From assembly GCA_030429345.1 (NCBI GenBank), contig JAUIFJ010000006.1, forward strand, positions 62,001 to 126,000: a stretch of DNA of 64,000 nt. Direction: 5' to 3'. The translations under genes were made by a program, and so were the position numbers. The notes beneath the pieces are model-generated. The model saw only the letters and a list, made by a program, of their open reading frames with translations, was not told the DNA's origin and made no database searches. This DNA is from a bacterium. GTDB taxonomy: Bacteria > CAIWAD01. Each line of letters begins with the position of its first letter. Positions within the stretch are counted from its first letter, which is position 1. This document shows, piece after piece, positions 34,900 to 44,376 of the stretch.

Positions 34900-35268
34900 G
34901 AAGAACTCGCACGGAGGGCACGGAGTAGACAGAGAGCACGGGGGTATACAGACATCGGGGTTCGCGCGCGGAGACGCGGAGGGGCTGGAAGGGGAAGAGG
35001 GCCAGGTTGCCGCGTTCTGCCGGTCAGTGGCCCCCGCGAAGACGTTGTCATCCCGTTCTCCAAGGCTGTCATCCCGCGGCTTGACCGCGGGATCGGTCTC
35101 ATGGCCGAAGGCCGGAGAACGAACCAGGGATGGGAATGGCACACGGAAGCAGGCCCTTCGGTCTGCGACGCGGAAAACGATCCCGCGGTCAAGCCGCGGG
35201 CTGACAGTGGGGGTTCCCCCTCTCCTGTGCTCTCCGTCTTCCCCGTGCCCTCCGTGCGAGCTCTTCCT
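34900..35268. repeat. Non-coding element A with terminal inverted repeats
   Basis: The element is bounded by about 45-base inverted ends: GAAGAACTCGCACGGAGGGC at 34900 and its inverted counterpart (CCCTCCGTGCGAGCTCTTC) ending at 35268, roughly 85% identical. Inside are two hairpins of the form ATCCCGCGGCTTGACCGCGGGAT (35071-35093, and inverted at 35179-35200). It fills the space between the flagellin terminator and the UDG gene and has no credible gene. A sister element lies at 43880. Confidence 0.75.
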
Positions 35269-35276
35269 CTTCCCCC

Positions 35277-35894
35277 TCAGTCATCGCAAAAAAGGTCGCT
35301 CACCTGTGCCCGCAGCTCGGGCACGACCTCCTGCTCGAACCAGGGGTTCTTCTTCAGCCAGATATTGTTCCGCGGGCTGGGGTGAGGCAGGGGAATCACC
35401 TCCGGAGCGAAGTCGCGCCAGCGTCTCACGGTCTCCGTCAAGGTGCGCGAGCGCCGGCTGCCCAGAAACCAGGCCTGGGCATACTGGCCGATGGCCAGGG
35501 TCAGGCAGATGCGGGGAAGCTTGTGCAACAGCGCCTCCATCCAGAGGGGCGCGCACTCGGGGCGCGGTGGCAGGTCGCCGCTCTTGCCGCGGCCGGGGTA
35601 GCAGAAGCCCATGGGAAGGATGGCAACTCGGCGCTCGTCGTAGAAGGCGGCGTGATCCAGCTGCAGCCAGTCGCGCAGGCGCTCGCCGCTGGGATCGTCC
35701 CAGGGAGTGCCGCTTTCGTGGACGGCCGTGCCGGGCGCCTGCCCGACGATCAACAGGCGGCTCGTCGACGCGGCGCGGAGCACCGGACGCGGCCCGAGGG
35801 GCAGGAACTCTTCGCAGCGGCGGCAGGCGCGCACGCGCGCGAGCAGCTCCGCCAGGCTCTCCGCCCCGGCCGCGCCGCCCGGCATTTGTCTCAC
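35277..35894 (-). CDS. Uracil-DNA glycosylase family protein
   Basis: 205 residues. Family motifs: [20 protein letters not shown] near the N terminus and [16 protein letters not shown] near the C terminus. Four cysteines (ACRRC, GFCYPG, RPEC) are placed as in UDG relatives that may bind an iron-sulfur cluster; this is inference. It would remove uracil or a related damaged base. The start is a GTG at 35894 overlapping the ispF stop (GTGA); ATG at 35885 is an alternative. Confidence 0.87.
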   Translation of the reverse strand: MRQMPGGAAGAESLAELLARVRACRRCEEFLPLGPRPVLRAASTSRLLIVGQAPGTAVHESGTPWDDPSGERLRDWLQLDHAAFYDERRVAILPMGFCYPGRGKSGDLPPRPECAPLWMEALLHKLPRICLTLAIGQYAQAWFLGSRRSRTLTETVRRWRDFAPEVIPLPHPSPRNNIWLKKNPWFEQEVVPELRAQVSDLFCDD

Positions 35895-36364
35895 AGCGCC
35901 TCGATCAGGCAGACCGCCTGGGCGGCGATGCCCTCTCCCCTGCCGGTGAAGCCCAGGCCCTCGCTGGTGGTGGCCTTGATGTTGACGGCGGAGGCCGGCA
36001 CGCCGCAGGCGGCGCTGATGCGCTCGACCATCGCCAGGGCATGGGGCGTGATCTTCGGCTCTTCGCAGATCACCGTCGCGTCCACGTTGGCCACGCCCCA
36101 GCCCTTGTCGGCCAGCAGGCGCACGACCTCGTTCAGCAGGCGGAGGCTGTCGATGTCCTTGTACTCGGGATCCGTGTCGGGAAAATGGCGGCCGATATCG
36201 CCCAGGCCGGCGGCGCCGAGCAGTGCATCACAAATGGCGTGCAGGAGCACGTCGGCGTCGGAGTGGCCGAGCAGGCCCTTCCCGTGGGGAATCTCCACCC
36301 CGCCGATGATGCAGGGCCGACCGTCCACGAGACGGTGAACATCGAAGCCGTGTCCGATTCGCAT
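35891..36364 (-). CDS. ispF: 2-C-methyl-D-erythritol 2,4-cyclodiphosphate synthase
   Basis: 157 residues, normal length. Zinc and substrate motifs are clear: GFDVHRL (Asp and His ligands), [27 protein letters not shown], and the C-terminal [14 protein letters not shown]. It forms MEcPP in the non-mevalonate isoprenoid pathway. ATG at 36364 lies eight bases after the ispD stop, in the usual ispD-ispF order. Confidence 0.96.
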   Translation of the reverse strand: MRIGHGFDVHRLVDGRPCIIGGVEIPHGKGLLGHSDADVLLHAICDALLGAAGLGDIGRHFPDTDPEYKDIDSLRLLNEVVRLLADKGWGVANVDATVICEEPKITPHALAMVERISAACGVPASAVNIKATTSEGLGFTGRGEGIAAQAVCLIEAL

Positions 36365-36372
36365 GGGCTTCC

Positions 36373-37125
36373 CTAGCCTTGTGTCCGCGTCCAGTGGGCG
36401 ACCTGCTGGCCCTTCAGCAGGGCCTTGGCGATGACGCGGTCCGCGGGACGCGTGAGCTTGAAATTCCACTGGCTGCCCTCGACGAGCGCCACGCGCTCCC
36501 CGGGCAGGTAGTGTTCGACCAGCTGGCTGTCGTCTGTGGTATCCAGGCCTTCGGCGGCGGCCCGGCGATGCAGTTCCAGGATCATCCCGTAGGGAAAGAG
36601 CTGCGGCGTCTGCACGGCGACCAGGTCGCCGCGGTCCACGGTCTCCTTGACGTTGTCTCCCCCGCGGCGCTTGATGGTGTCGACCACCGCCAGGGCGGGA
36701 ATCACGCCGGCCAGGCCGCGGTCGTCGAGCAGCACGCGCATCAGGGCGCGGTAGAGTTCCGGATTGGCGAAGGGGCGCGCCGCATCGTGGATGAAGACTG
36801 TCTCCGTATCACGCGGCGTGCTCTCCAGGGCGTTGAGAATGCTCTGCTGCCGCGTCTCGCCACCCGGCACGCGGACCACCTTGGCCGGTGTGACAATGCC
36901 GGCGATGGCCTCGTCCAGGTCCTCCTGCCCTCCCGGCGGATGGGCAATGATCACGGTCTGGACCGGCAGGGCCAGCAGGGCCCGCAGGGCGATGCCGGTC
37001 GGCGTGCGTTCGCCGTCCAGCAGGTCGAACTGCTTGGGACGCAGCCCTCCCATGCGGCGGCTGTTGCCTGCGGCGCAGAGCACGGCCGCGCAGCGGGGCC
37101 AGCGGGCGTCTTCCTGGTTCGACAT
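36373..37125 (-). CDS. ispD: 2-C-methyl-D-erythritol 4-phosphate cytidylyltransferase
   Basis: 250 residues. The CTP-binding N terminus [19 protein letters not shown] matches the family's AAGxGxRM...PKQ pattern. FIHDAARPF and AVDTIK-type (VVDTIKR) segments plus QTPQLF complete it. It makes CDP-ME in the MEP pathway, directly before ispF. The stop of queA is 10 bases upstream, so all belong to the yebC-to-UDG run. Confidence 0.95.
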   Translation of the reverse strand: MSNQEDARWPRCAAVLCAAGNSRRMGGLRPKQFDLLDGERTPTGIALRALLALPVQTVIIAHPPGGQEDLDEAIAGIVTPAKVVRVPGGETRQQSILNALESTPRDTETVFIHDAARPFANPELYRALMRVLLDDRGLAGVIPALAVVDTIKRRGGDNVKETVDRGDLVAVQTPQLFPYGMILELHRRAAAEGLDTTDDSQLVEHYLPGERVALVEGSQWNFKLTRPADRVIAKALLKGQQVAHWTRTQG

Positions 37126-37134
37126 CGACTCCCC

Positions 37135-38169
37135 CTAGAGGATCAGCATGGCGTCGCCGTAGGAGAAGAAGCGGTACTTCTCCTTGACCGCCACCTTGTA
37201 GGCTTCCATGATGAAATCGCGATCGGCGAAGGCGCTGACCAGCATCAGCAGGGTCGAGCTGGGCAGGTGGAAATTGGTGATCAGCCGGTCGACGACCTTG
37301 AACTCGTAGGGCGGGTAGATGAACTTGTCCGTCCATCCCGAGTCGGGGTTGATCCCGCCATTGAAGCGCGCCACCGTTTCCAGCGTGCGACAAACCGTCG
37401 TTCCCGTGGCCCAGACCTTGCCGCCGGCCTTGATGCTGTTGTTGACCGCCCGCGCCGTGTCCTCTTCGACCGAATAGAACTCGCTGTCCATGCGGTGGCG
37501 GGTCAGGTCCTCCACGTTCACCGGGCGGAAGGTGCCCAGGCTGACATGCAGGGTCAGCGGCATGATCTTGACGCCGGTCTTCTCGATGCGGGTCATCAGC
37601 CGCTTGGTGAAGTGCAGGCCCGCCGTCGGGGCGGCAACGGCGCCGACCTTTTCCGGATCCGAGTAGATGGTCTGGTAGTTCTTGATGTCGCGGCTTTCCG
37701 GCGCGCGGCTGATATAGGGCGGCAGCGGCGTCGAGCCGTACTTCTCGATCAGCTTGTGGAAGTCGCCGTCGTAATTGAAGCGTACCACGCGCCCGCCGCT
37801 GGTCGTGTTGTCGATGATATCGCAGGTAATGCCTTCCATCAGGGTGATCGTGTTGCCCATGCGCACCTTGCGCGCCGGCTTGACCATGATCTCCCACATG
37901 TTGTCATTCAGCTCCCGCAGCAGGAAGACCTCGATCTCGGCGTCGGTCTTCTCCTTGTAGCCCGTCATGCGCGCCTTGATCACCCGGGTGTCGTTGATCA
38001 CCAGGCTGTCGTCGGCTCCGAAGTATTCGACAATGTCCTTGAAGGTGCGGTGCTCGATCTCCTGGGTATCCCGGTGGATCACCATCAGGCGGCTCTTGTC
38101 GCGGTCCTTCATCGGCTGCTGGGCGATCAGCTTGTCCGGCAGCTTGTACTTGAAATCGGATAGGCGCAT
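37135..38169 (-). CDS. queA: S-adenosylmethionine:tRNA ribosyltransferase-isomerase
   Basis: 344 residues, standard length. N terminus MRLSDFKYKLPDKLIAQQP is the QueA signature, followed by DDSLVINDTRVIKARMTG and, near the C terminus, TNFHLPSSTLLMLVSAF with YGDAMLI. It adds the epoxycyclopentanediol group to preQ1 in tRNA during queuosine synthesis. ATG at 38169 (AAGGA upstream) is preferred over 38205. Follows ruvB after 82 bases. Confidence 0.96.
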   Translation of the reverse strand: MRLSDFKYKLPDKLIAQQPMKDRDKSRLMVIHRDTQEIEHRTFKDIVEYFGADDSLVINDTRVIKARMTGYKEKTDAEIEVFLLRELNDNMWEIMVKPARKVRMGNTITLMEGITCDIIDNTTSGGRVVRFNYDGDFHKLIEKYGSTPLPPYISRAPESRDIKNYQTIYSDPEKVGAVAAPTAGLHFTKRLMTRIEKTGVKIMPLTLHVSLGTFRPVNVEDLTRHRMDSEFYSVEEDTARAVNNSIKAGGKVWATGTTVCRTLETVARFNGGINPDSGWTDKFIYPPYEFKVVDRLITNFHLPSSTLLMLVSAFADRDFIMEAYKVAVKEKYRFFSYGDAMLIL

Positions 38170-38251
38170 GGGTTCATCCTTGGCTGGCCCGATCCCGTCC
38201 GACACGACGGGGCAGGCAATGGAATCGGCCCCTTTTCCGCGGGGCGCGTTG

Positions 38252-39253
38252 TCAGTCCGACTGGGGCTGGATCCCCAGGTGTTTCCAGGCCGCCGGCATG
38301 GCCACGCGGCCGCGCACGGTGCGGTTGATCAGGCCCGCCTTGACCAGGAAGGGTTCGACCACTTCCTCCAGGGTGTCGGCCTCTTCGCCGACGGCCACGG
38401 CCAGGGTGTTGAGCCCCACCGGTCCGCCGAGGAACTTCTCCACCAGGCAGGACAGCAGACGCCGGTCCAGCGGGTCCAGGCCCAGCGCGTCCACCTGCAG
38501 GCGGTCCAGGCCGTGCATGGCAATGGCGTGATCCACGGCCCCGTCGCCTTCCACCTGGGCGAAGTCGCGCAGGCGCCTGAGCAGGCGGTTGGCCACGCGC
38601 GGCGTGCCGCGACTGCGTCCGGCGATCTCGAGGGCCGCGCGCGGATCGAGCTCGATGCCCAGCAGCCGGGCGCTGCGGGCAAGGATCTGTTCCAGCTCGG
38701 CGGCGCCGTAGTGCTCCAGGTGGATCACGATGCCGAAGCGCGCCAGCAGCGGGCTCGTCAGCAGGCCGGCGCGGGTCGTCGCGCCGACCAGGGTGAAGCG
38801 CGGCAGGTCGAGCTGCACGCTGCGCGCCGCCGGGCCGCGATCGAGCATGATGTCGAGGCTGAAGTCCTCCATCGCCGGATAGAGGTATTCTTCCACCACC
38901 GGGTTCAGGCGGTGGATCTCGTCGATGAAGAGGACGTCGCCGTCCTCCAGGTTCGTCAGCAGGCCCGCCAGGTCGGCCGGCTTTTCCAGCACGGGACCGG
39001 ATGTCACACGGATCTCGCCGCCCATCTCGCGGGAGACGATGTGCGCCAGCGTGGTCTTGCCCAGTCCCGGCGGCCCGTGGAAGAGGCAGTGGTCCAGCGC
39101 TTCCCGCCGTCCGCGGGCGGCGCGGATGTATACATCCAGGTTGGCCTTGTGCTCTTCCTGCCCGGTGAACTCGGAGAGCAGCGCCGGCCGCAGCCGGCTT
39201 TCGGCCGTATCGTCGGGGCTGAATTCCCCGCTGATGACGCGTTCGCCGTCCAT
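38252..39253 (-). CDS. ruvB: Holliday junction branch-migration ATPase RuvB
   Basis: 333 residues. Walker [10 protein letters not shown], Walker [12 protein letters not shown], sensor [18 protein letters not shown], and the C-terminal winged helix ([12 protein letters not shown]) are all present. With RuvA it drives branch migration, and RuvC cuts the junction. Starts three bases after ruvA in a ruvC-ruvA-ruvB operon. Confidence 0.98.
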   Translation of the reverse strand: MDGERVISGEFSPDDTAESRLRPALLSEFTGQEEHKANLDVYIRAARGRREALDHCLFHGPPGLGKTTLAHIVSREMGGEIRVTSGPVLEKPADLAGLLTNLEDGDVLFIDEIHRLNPVVEEYLYPAMEDFSLDIMLDRGPAARSVQLDLPRFTLVGATTRAGLLTSPLLARFGIVIHLEHYGAAELEQILARSARLLGIELDPRAALEIAGRSRGTPRVANRLLRRLRDFAQVEGDGAVDHAIAMHGLDRLQVDALGLDPLDRRLLSCLVEKFLGGPVGLNTLAVAVGEEADTLEEVVEPFLVKAGLINRTVRGRVAMPAAWKHLGIQPQSD

Positions 39254-39256
39254 GCC

Positions 39257-39865
39257 CTACCTGCCCTGCTTCAGGGCCTGGCGCACCAGTTCGCCCACGC
39301 CGGCCATCTCGCCCAGGGCGGCGCGGGCCCGGGCCAGTTCCTTCTCGGCCCGAGCGGGCTTCCAGCCCAGGGCCGTCAAGGCCTCGAGGGCCTCGCGCAG
39401 CACATCTCCCCCAGCGGCGAGGGTCGGCTCGGCGGGGCCCTCGTCGCCGGACAGCGGCGTCTCCAATTGCTGGATGCGGTTGCCCAGCTCGAGCAGCAGG
39501 CGGCCGGCGGTCTTCTTGCCAATGCCCGGAATCCGCGTCAGCTGTTCCGCGTCGCCGAAGCGCACGCAACCCAGCAGCTCGCGGACCGTCATGCCGGAGA
39601 GGATCGCCAGGGCCACCTTGGGCCCGATGCCGCTGACCGAGATCAGCTGGACGAAGACTTCGCGTTCGAGGGAATCACAGAATCCGTAGAGGGCCAGGTT
39701 GTCCTCGCGGACCACCTGGTGCACGTAGAGCCGGGCGGCTTCTCCGGGAGCCAGGCGCCGCGTGCTGGTCAGGCTGCAGTCCAGGCGCCAGCCGATCCCG
39801 CCGTTGTCGAGCACGACGCGCGTGCCGCGGCAGGTGGCGATGGTCCCTTCGAGGTAGTCGTACAT
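39257..39865 (-). CDS. ruvA: Holliday junction DNA helicase subunit RuvA
   Basis: 202 residues. N-terminal OB fold (MYDYLEGTIATCRGTRVVLDNGGIGW), HhH motifs (VSGIGPKVALAIL and IPGIGKKTAGRLLLEL), and a C-terminal domain III that contacts RuvB. It binds the four-way junction as a tetramer or octamer. Located between ruvC (8 bases) and ruvB. Confidence 0.97.
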   Translation of the reverse strand: MYDYLEGTIATCRGTRVVLDNGGIGWRLDCSLTSTRRLAPGEAARLYVHQVVREDNLALYGFCDSLEREVFVQLISVSGIGPKVALAILSGMTVRELLGCVRFGDAEQLTRIPGIGKKTAGRLLLELGNRIQQLETPLSGDEGPAEPTLAAGGDVLREALEALTALGWKPARAEKELARARAALGEMAGVGELVRQALKQGR

Positions 39866-39873
39866 CGGGATTC

Positions 39874-40344
39874 CTAGGCCGTGTTCAGGTGGCAGATGGC
39901 GGCGGCCAGGGCGTCGCTGGCATCCAGCGGCCGCACCTCTTTCGCCAGGCCGAGCAGGCGCGCGACCATGAAGGCCACCTGCTCCTTGTCGGCGCCGCCC
40001 CGGCCGGTGACGGCGCGCTTGATCTGCATCGGCGTATACTCGGCGACCGCCAGGCCCATGCCCGTGCCGGCCAGCAGGGCCGCGGCGCGCGCGTGGCTGA
40101 GCTTGATCAGCGACTGCACGTTGGGGCCCTTGAAGACCTGTTCGACGGCGAGGCAGTCCGGCTCGTGCTGCTGGATCAGCTCCTTCAGCTGGCCGTGGAT
40201 CACATCGATCCTCTCCGCCAGCTCCCTGCGTTCCTTTCCGGGACGGATCACGCCGTATTCAAGGGGCTCGAGCCTCCGGGCCCTGCGCCTCACCAGGCCG
40301 TAGCCGGTGCAGGCCAGTCCCGGATCGATGCCCAGGACGATCAT
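39874..40344 (-). CDS. ruvC: Holliday junction resolvase RuvC
   Basis: 156 residues. The acidic catalytic residues sit in GIDPGLACTGYG, LAVEQVF and DASDALAAAICH; KRAVTGRGGADKEQV is the usual loop. It resolves Holliday junctions by paired nicks. ATG at 40344 overlaps the yebC stop as ATGA; a longer frame to 41070 is only the shadow of yebC. Confidence 0.97.
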   Translation of the reverse strand: MIVLGIDPGLACTGYGLVRRRARRLEPLEYGVIRPGKERRELAERIDVIHGQLKELIQQHEPDCLAVEQVFKGPNVQSLIKLSHARAAALLAGTGMGLAVAEYTPMQIKRAVTGRGGADKEQVAFMVARLLGLAKEVRPLDASDALAAAICHLNTA

Positions 40345-41087
40345 TCCAGCCCGGCCAGGGCGTCGTCGTCCGCGTCGAAATTGCTGTAGACATTCTGCAC
40401 GTCGTCCAGGTCCTCGAGGGCCTCGATCAGGCGCACCACCTTGGCCACGTCGTTGCCTTCGACACGTGTCGAGTTCTTTGGCTGCCGTGTCAATTCGGCT
40501 CCCTTGACCTCGAAGCCGGCCTCCTCCGCGCCCTTGCGCAGCTCCTCCAGGCTCGTGCGTTCGCAGTAGACCATCCAGTCCTCGTCGCCGTCCTCGATGG
40601 TTTCGGCGCCGTGATCCATCAGTTCCATCAGCACGTCGTCTTCTTCCTTGCCGGCCTTGGCCAGCGTCACCATGCCCAGCTGGTCGAAGTTCCAGGCCAC
40701 GGCGCCATCGGCTCCCAGGCTGCCGCCATGCTTGTTCAGCAGGTGCCTCACCTCGCCGACGGTGCGGTTCTTGTTGTCGGTCATGGTCTCGACCATGATC
40801 GCCACGCCGCAGGGGCCGTAGCCTTCGTAGGTGATCTCCTCGTAGGTCACGCCTTCCAGGGTGCCCGTGCCCTTGGCAATGGCCCGCTCGACGTTGTTGG
40901 CCGGCATGTTGTTGGCCTTGGCCTTGAGCACCGCGCTGCGCAGGCGCGGATTGGCGTTCTCGTCGCCTCCGCCCAGGCGCGCGGCGATGGTGATCTCCTT
41001 GATGATCTTGGTGAAGATCTTGCCTCGGGCCGCGTCGGCGGCGCCTTTCTTGCGCTTGATGGTCGACCATTTGGAATGACCGGACAT
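40341..41087 (-). CDS. yebC: YebC/PmpR family protein
   Basis: 248 residues, opening MSGHSKWSTIKRKKGAADAARGK, the invariant YebC start. GGSLGADGAVAWNFDQLG and the acidic C terminus are also typical. Members act as transcription regulators or, more recently, as ribosome-associated factors easing proline-rich translation. The gene heads the conserved yebC-ruvCAB-queA run and is divergent from the MarC gene across 200 bases. Confidence 0.96.
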   Translation of the reverse strand: MSGHSKWSTIKRKKGAADAARGKIFTKIIKEITIAARLGGGDENANPRLRSAVLKAKANNMPANNVERAIAKGTGTLEGVTYEEITYEGYGPCGVAIMVETMTDNKNRTVGEVRHLLNKHGGSLGADGAVAWNFDQLGMVTLAKAGKEEDDVLMELMDHGAETIEDGDEDWMVYCERTSLEELRKGAEEAGFEVKGAELTRQPKNSTRVEGNDVAKVVRLIEALEDLDDVQNVYSNFDADDDALAGLE

Positions 41088-41287
41088 GGGGCCTCCAGCG
41101 TGTGCGGTACGGAAAATTCGGGAACCTGCAAGTGTAGAAAAATCGGCTTCAAGGGACAAGAATCACGCGTCGCCGCAATGGTTCTCCGGTGAGTGCGGAA
41201 TCGAAGAGTGGACTTTCCCGCAAAAGGGAGGGAGATTGGGCCGATTGATCCGGGTCTCGCCGTCTGCTTTGACAAGGGAGGTGCCAC

Positions 41288-41896
41288 ATCTTCGACTGGA
41301 CAGCCATCGGCCAGGCGTCCCTGACCCTGTTTTTCGTCATGGACCCGCTGGGCAACATCCCCATTTTCAATTCCGTGCTCCAGGACATCGCGCCCGCCCG
41401 CAGAACGCGGATCATCGCCCGCGAGAAACTCTTCGCCCTGGCGATCCTCCTGCTCTTCCTGCTGCTGGGGCCGGCCCTGCTGCGCTTCCTGGGCCTGAGC
41501 CAGAGTTCGCTCTATCTCTCCGGCGGGATTCTGCTGTTCATCATTGCGCTGAGAATGATCTTTCCGCAGCCCAAGCCCCTGGCCGCGCCCGAGCGCGAGG
41601 AACCCTTCATCGTGCCGCTGGCGGTGCCGATGGTCGCCGGCCCCTCAACGCTTGCGACCCTGCTGCTTTTCAGCAGCTCCCGTCCGGATCTGTTGGCCTC
41701 CTGGGTGCTGGCCCTGCTCCTGGCCTGGCTGGCCGGCACGCTGATTCTCGTTTCGAGCCCGATCCTGATGCGCTGGCTGGGGCCCCGCGGCCTGAAAGCC
41801 ATCGAACGCCTGATGGGCATGCTGCTGATCCTGCTGGCCGTGCAGATGTTCCTCAACGGCCTGACCCAGTACGTACACGGCGAGTACCTGCCCTGA
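41288..41896 (+). CDS. MarC/YhgN family membrane protein, apparent ATC start
   Basis: 202 residues with six hydrophobic segments. The conserved VMDPLGNIPIF motif and EEPFIVPLAVPMVAGPSTLATLL match the YhgN branch of the MarC (NAAT) family, whose transport role is unclear. Family members have about 15 residues before MDPLGN. Here that stretch, FDWTAIGQASLTLFFV, is present in frame and hydrophobic, but no ATG, GTG or TTG precedes it. A perfect GGGAGGTG ends four bases before an ATC at 41288, and a stop lies just further up. Starting at the ATG at 41339 would lose most of the first helix. Confidence 0.8.
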   Translation: MFDWTAIGQASLTLFFVMDPLGNIPIFNSVLQDIAPARRTRIIAREKLFALAILLLFLLLGPALLRFLGLSQSSLYLSGGILLFIIALRMIFPQPKPLAAPEREEPFIVPLAVPMVAGPSTLATLLLFSSSRPDLLASWVLALLLAWLAGTLILVSSPILMRWLGPRGLKAIERLMGMLLILLAVQMFLNGLTQYVHGEYLP

Positions 41897-41967
41897 GTCG
41901 CTATCGACGACGGACCTTGCTACCCCTTTTCCAAGGAAGTACCGTTTGCGGTTGCTTCAAGTCGTCC

Positions 41968-42792
41968 TCATTCTCTTGTCGCCCCCAAGGCATACATCAG
42001 CGGAAACTGTGCTTCAAGGCCCTTCATCCTCCAGCGGCGGTGTTCGGCCTTGACCATCAGGGCATGCATCCTGTAGGTCGAGAAGTCGACCTCGCGCAGG
42101 AAGTCGATGCGCAGGCCGGCGGCGCACAAGGCGCTGATCACCTCGCCCAGGTTCCAGCTCCACTCGTGGCTCACGGTCCGAATGGGATTTCCCGGATCGG
42201 CATAGCTGCCGGTGTCCTCGAAGACCAGGGGATCGCGGTGAGGGAAGTAGGGGTAGCGGGGCGGCAGGGGCAGCTCTTTGGCCTCGTCGTCGAAGACTCC
42301 GAAGAAGGGGTGGTATTCGAAGAGCAGGAACCGCCCGCCGGGCTTCAGGTGGGTCGCCACCGTTTCCGCCCAGGCTTTGAGGTCGGGCAACCAGCAGAGC
42401 ACGCCCTCGGAGGTGAAGACCCGGTCGTACTCCTTTGCATGGCTCTGGCCCAGGCGCAGCACATCGGCCTGCAGGAACTCGGCCTCCAGCTGCGTCTCGC
42501 GGCTCAATTGTCGGGCCAGCTGAATGGCCTCGCCACTGAAATCGACCCCGCAGACCTTCGCTCCTCGTCGGGCCCAGGCCAGGGTGTCCATGCCGAAATG
42601 GCATTGCAGGTGGAGCAGCTCCAGGCCGTCGACCGGGCCCATGAGCTCCAGGCAGAGCGGGTCCAGGTTGTCCTGCCCCTGGCGGAAGCCTTCCAGGTCA
42701 TAGAGAGCGCTGTCCCGGTTGATGGCAACCAGCGAGTCCCACATGCGGCGGTTGCCCTGCAGGGCGCTTTCTGGATCGGTCTTCTTCATCAT
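41968..42792 (-). CDS. Class I SAM-dependent methyltransferase
   Basis: 274 residues. Motif I LELLHLQCHFGMDTLAWAR departs from the usual GxGxG but matches a known subfamily with LQCHxGxD. KVCGVDFSGEAI, RVFTSEGVLCWLPDLKAWAE and LKPGGRFLLFEYHPF follow. The substrate is unknown. The ATG at 42792 overlaps the phosphoesterase stop as ATGA, so the pair is likely cotranslated. Confidence 0.85.
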   Translation of the reverse strand: MMKKTDPESALQGNRRMWDSLVAINRDSALYDLEGFRQGQDNLDPLCLELMGPVDGLELLHLQCHFGMDTLAWARRGAKVCGVDFSGEAIQLARQLSRETQLEAEFLQADVLRLGQSHAKEYDRVFTSEGVLCWLPDLKAWAETVATHLKPGGRFLLFEYHPFFGVFDDEAKELPLPPRYPYFPHRDPLVFEDTGSYADPGNPIRTVSHEWSWNLGEVISALCAAGLRIDFLREVDFSTYRMHALMVKAEHRRWRMKGLEAQFPLMYALGATRE

Positions 42793-43871
42793 GGGACGAT
42801 GTCCTCCCGGGCTTTCAGACGAAGTTCCAGCAAGGCGCCCGCCTCTTCGAGCTTCCCCAACCGGGCCGCGCTGTCTGGATCCAGTGCAAGCGGATGCTCG
42901 AGATAGATCCAGCTATCTTCTTGTACATCATGAATATTTTCAGACAACCATTTCTCCATCTCAGCCGGATGCCTGCAGCAGGTTTCGGGCAAAAGGGCTC
43001 TCACCTGGTGACGGGCGGGAAGGGGAAGCCAGTGCAGCTCGGGCTGCGTAATTCTGCCGGATCGTAGGGCCTCGATGGACCAGTCCAGCAGACAAAACCC
43101 TTTCTGCTCATCGACTTCGGCGAAACTGGTGCGCTCCGTGCTTCCCGGAAAGAGCACCGGCGGCCTTCCCTCGGCAGACAAAAGCTGCGCCCGATGCAGG
43201 TGCCCGCTGAGCACCAGGTCCCATCCCGGCGAAAGCGCCTGCCAATCAATGACTTCTCCACCCGGGCGAAAGCGGTATCCCGCGGGGCCGACCCGGCTCT
43301 GCGAGAGCAGCTGGTGCAACAGAAGCAGATGCAGCGTCCCCGGCTCCCTGCGCGCCCGGCAATCCTTCTGCAGGAGCGGCACCTGGACCGCCGCCTCGCG
43401 CACGAATGGGATCCCCATGATTTTCAATGAGATTTGCTGCAGATCCCACTCCAGCACACCGGGCCGATGGAAGATGTGCAGCAGAGGGTCCTCGTCGAAG
43501 AGGGACTGGGGAATCCGCGATCGTTCATGGTTACCCGGCAGCAGGGCCACGGGCAGGCCCTCACGACAGCAATCCAGAAGAGGTTCAAGGGCTTGCGAGA
43601 AGACTCCCTGGGGAATGCGGCTGCGATAGCACAGATCCCCCAGGTGCAGGATGCCGTCGACCTTCGCAGCGCGTATTCCGGCCAGGGCCGCCCGGTAGCA
43701 GCGCCAATGGTCCTCGCCTCTGCGCTTCAAACGGGAACGCGCCGTCCGCGCATTCCAGCCCATGCCCAGGTGCGTATCGCTGAGCACCCCAAGCCTCAGG
43801 ATCCCTGCCGCTTTGACAGGAATCTCGTCAAGGGGTCTCTCGGCCCATAGCTGGCGGTTTTCATGATTCAT
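42789..43871 (-). CDS. Metallophosphoesterase, SbcD/Mre11-like
   Basis: 360 residues. The calcineurin-type metal motifs are in order: GVLSDTHLG, GILHLGDLCYRS, LPGNHERSR, LLLHQ and LSGHLHRAQ. This layout, with the C-terminal cap, resembles the SbcD/Mre11 nuclease. SbcC, its usual ATPase partner, is not adjacent, so a stand-alone nuclease or phosphodiesterase role is also possible. Its ATG lies about ten bases from the end of repeat element B. Confidence 0.82.
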   Translation of the reverse strand: MNHENRQLWAERPLDEIPVKAAGILRLGVLSDTHLGMGWNARTARSRLKRRGEDHWRCYRAALAGIRAAKVDGILHLGDLCYRSRIPQGVFSQALEPLLDCCREGLPVALLPGNHERSRIPQSLFDEDPLLHIFHRPGVLEWDLQQISLKIMGIPFVREAAVQVPLLQKDCRARREPGTLHLLLLHQLLSQSRVGPAGYRFRPGGEVIDWQALSPGWDLVLSGHLHRAQLLSAEGRPPVLFPGSTERTSFAEVDEQKGFCLLDWSIEALRSGRITQPELHWLPLPARHQVRALLPETCCRHPAEMEKWLSENIHDVQEDSWIYLEHPLALDPDSAARLGKLEEAGALLELRLKAREDIVP

Positions 43872-43879
43872 AAGTGGTT

Positions 43880-44376
43880 AGAAGAGCTCGCACGGAGGGC
43901 ACGGAGAAGACAGAGGGCACGGAGGAAAGAAAACTAGGGAGAGTGTTCAGGCACTTCCCCCTCCACTGTCAGTCCGTGGCCATCGCACACCCCAGCTGTC
44001 ATTCCGTGGCTTGACCACGGAATCCTTTTTCACCAACGCAGGCAGAAGGGGCACCAGACCTCTCCCACCCCCACTGTCAGTCCGCAGCCATCGCCCACTC
44101 CCGCTGTCATTCCGTGGCTTGACCACGGAATCCTTTTCACCGCCGCAGGCAGGAGGGGGCTTCAATCGTTTTCCCTCGACACATCCGGCCCAGAGGCACT
44201 CCGGTCTTCGACGCGGAGCAGGATTCCGTGGTCAAGCCACGGAATGACACCAGGGGCGGCCTTGTAATGGCAGCAATTGGGGGCCCAGACTTCATCAATG
44301 ACCACCGTCTTCTACAACAGCCATCCTCTTCCTCTGTGGCCTCTGTTTCCTCCGTGCCCTCCGTGCGAGGTCTTCT
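43880..44376. repeat. Non-coding element B with terminal inverted repeats
   Basis: Inverted ends AGAAGAGCTCGCACGGAGGG (from 43880) and the matching CTCCGTGCCCTCCGTGCGAG...TCTTCT (to 44376) agree at about 32 of 36 positions. The interior has three copies of the 23-base hairpin ATTCCGTGGCTTGACCACGGAAT at 44001-44023, 44109-44131 and (inverted) 44223-44245, plus degenerate GTCAGTCCG copies. The block GGTCTTCGACGCGGA near 44205 matches GGTCTGCGACGCGGA of element A. The right end abuts the stop codon of the VWA gene. No gene is present. Confidence 0.78.

Noticed and set aside
34900-35268. Insertion sequence with transposase
   Set aside because: The block between the inverted ends is too short and has no credible transposase frame.
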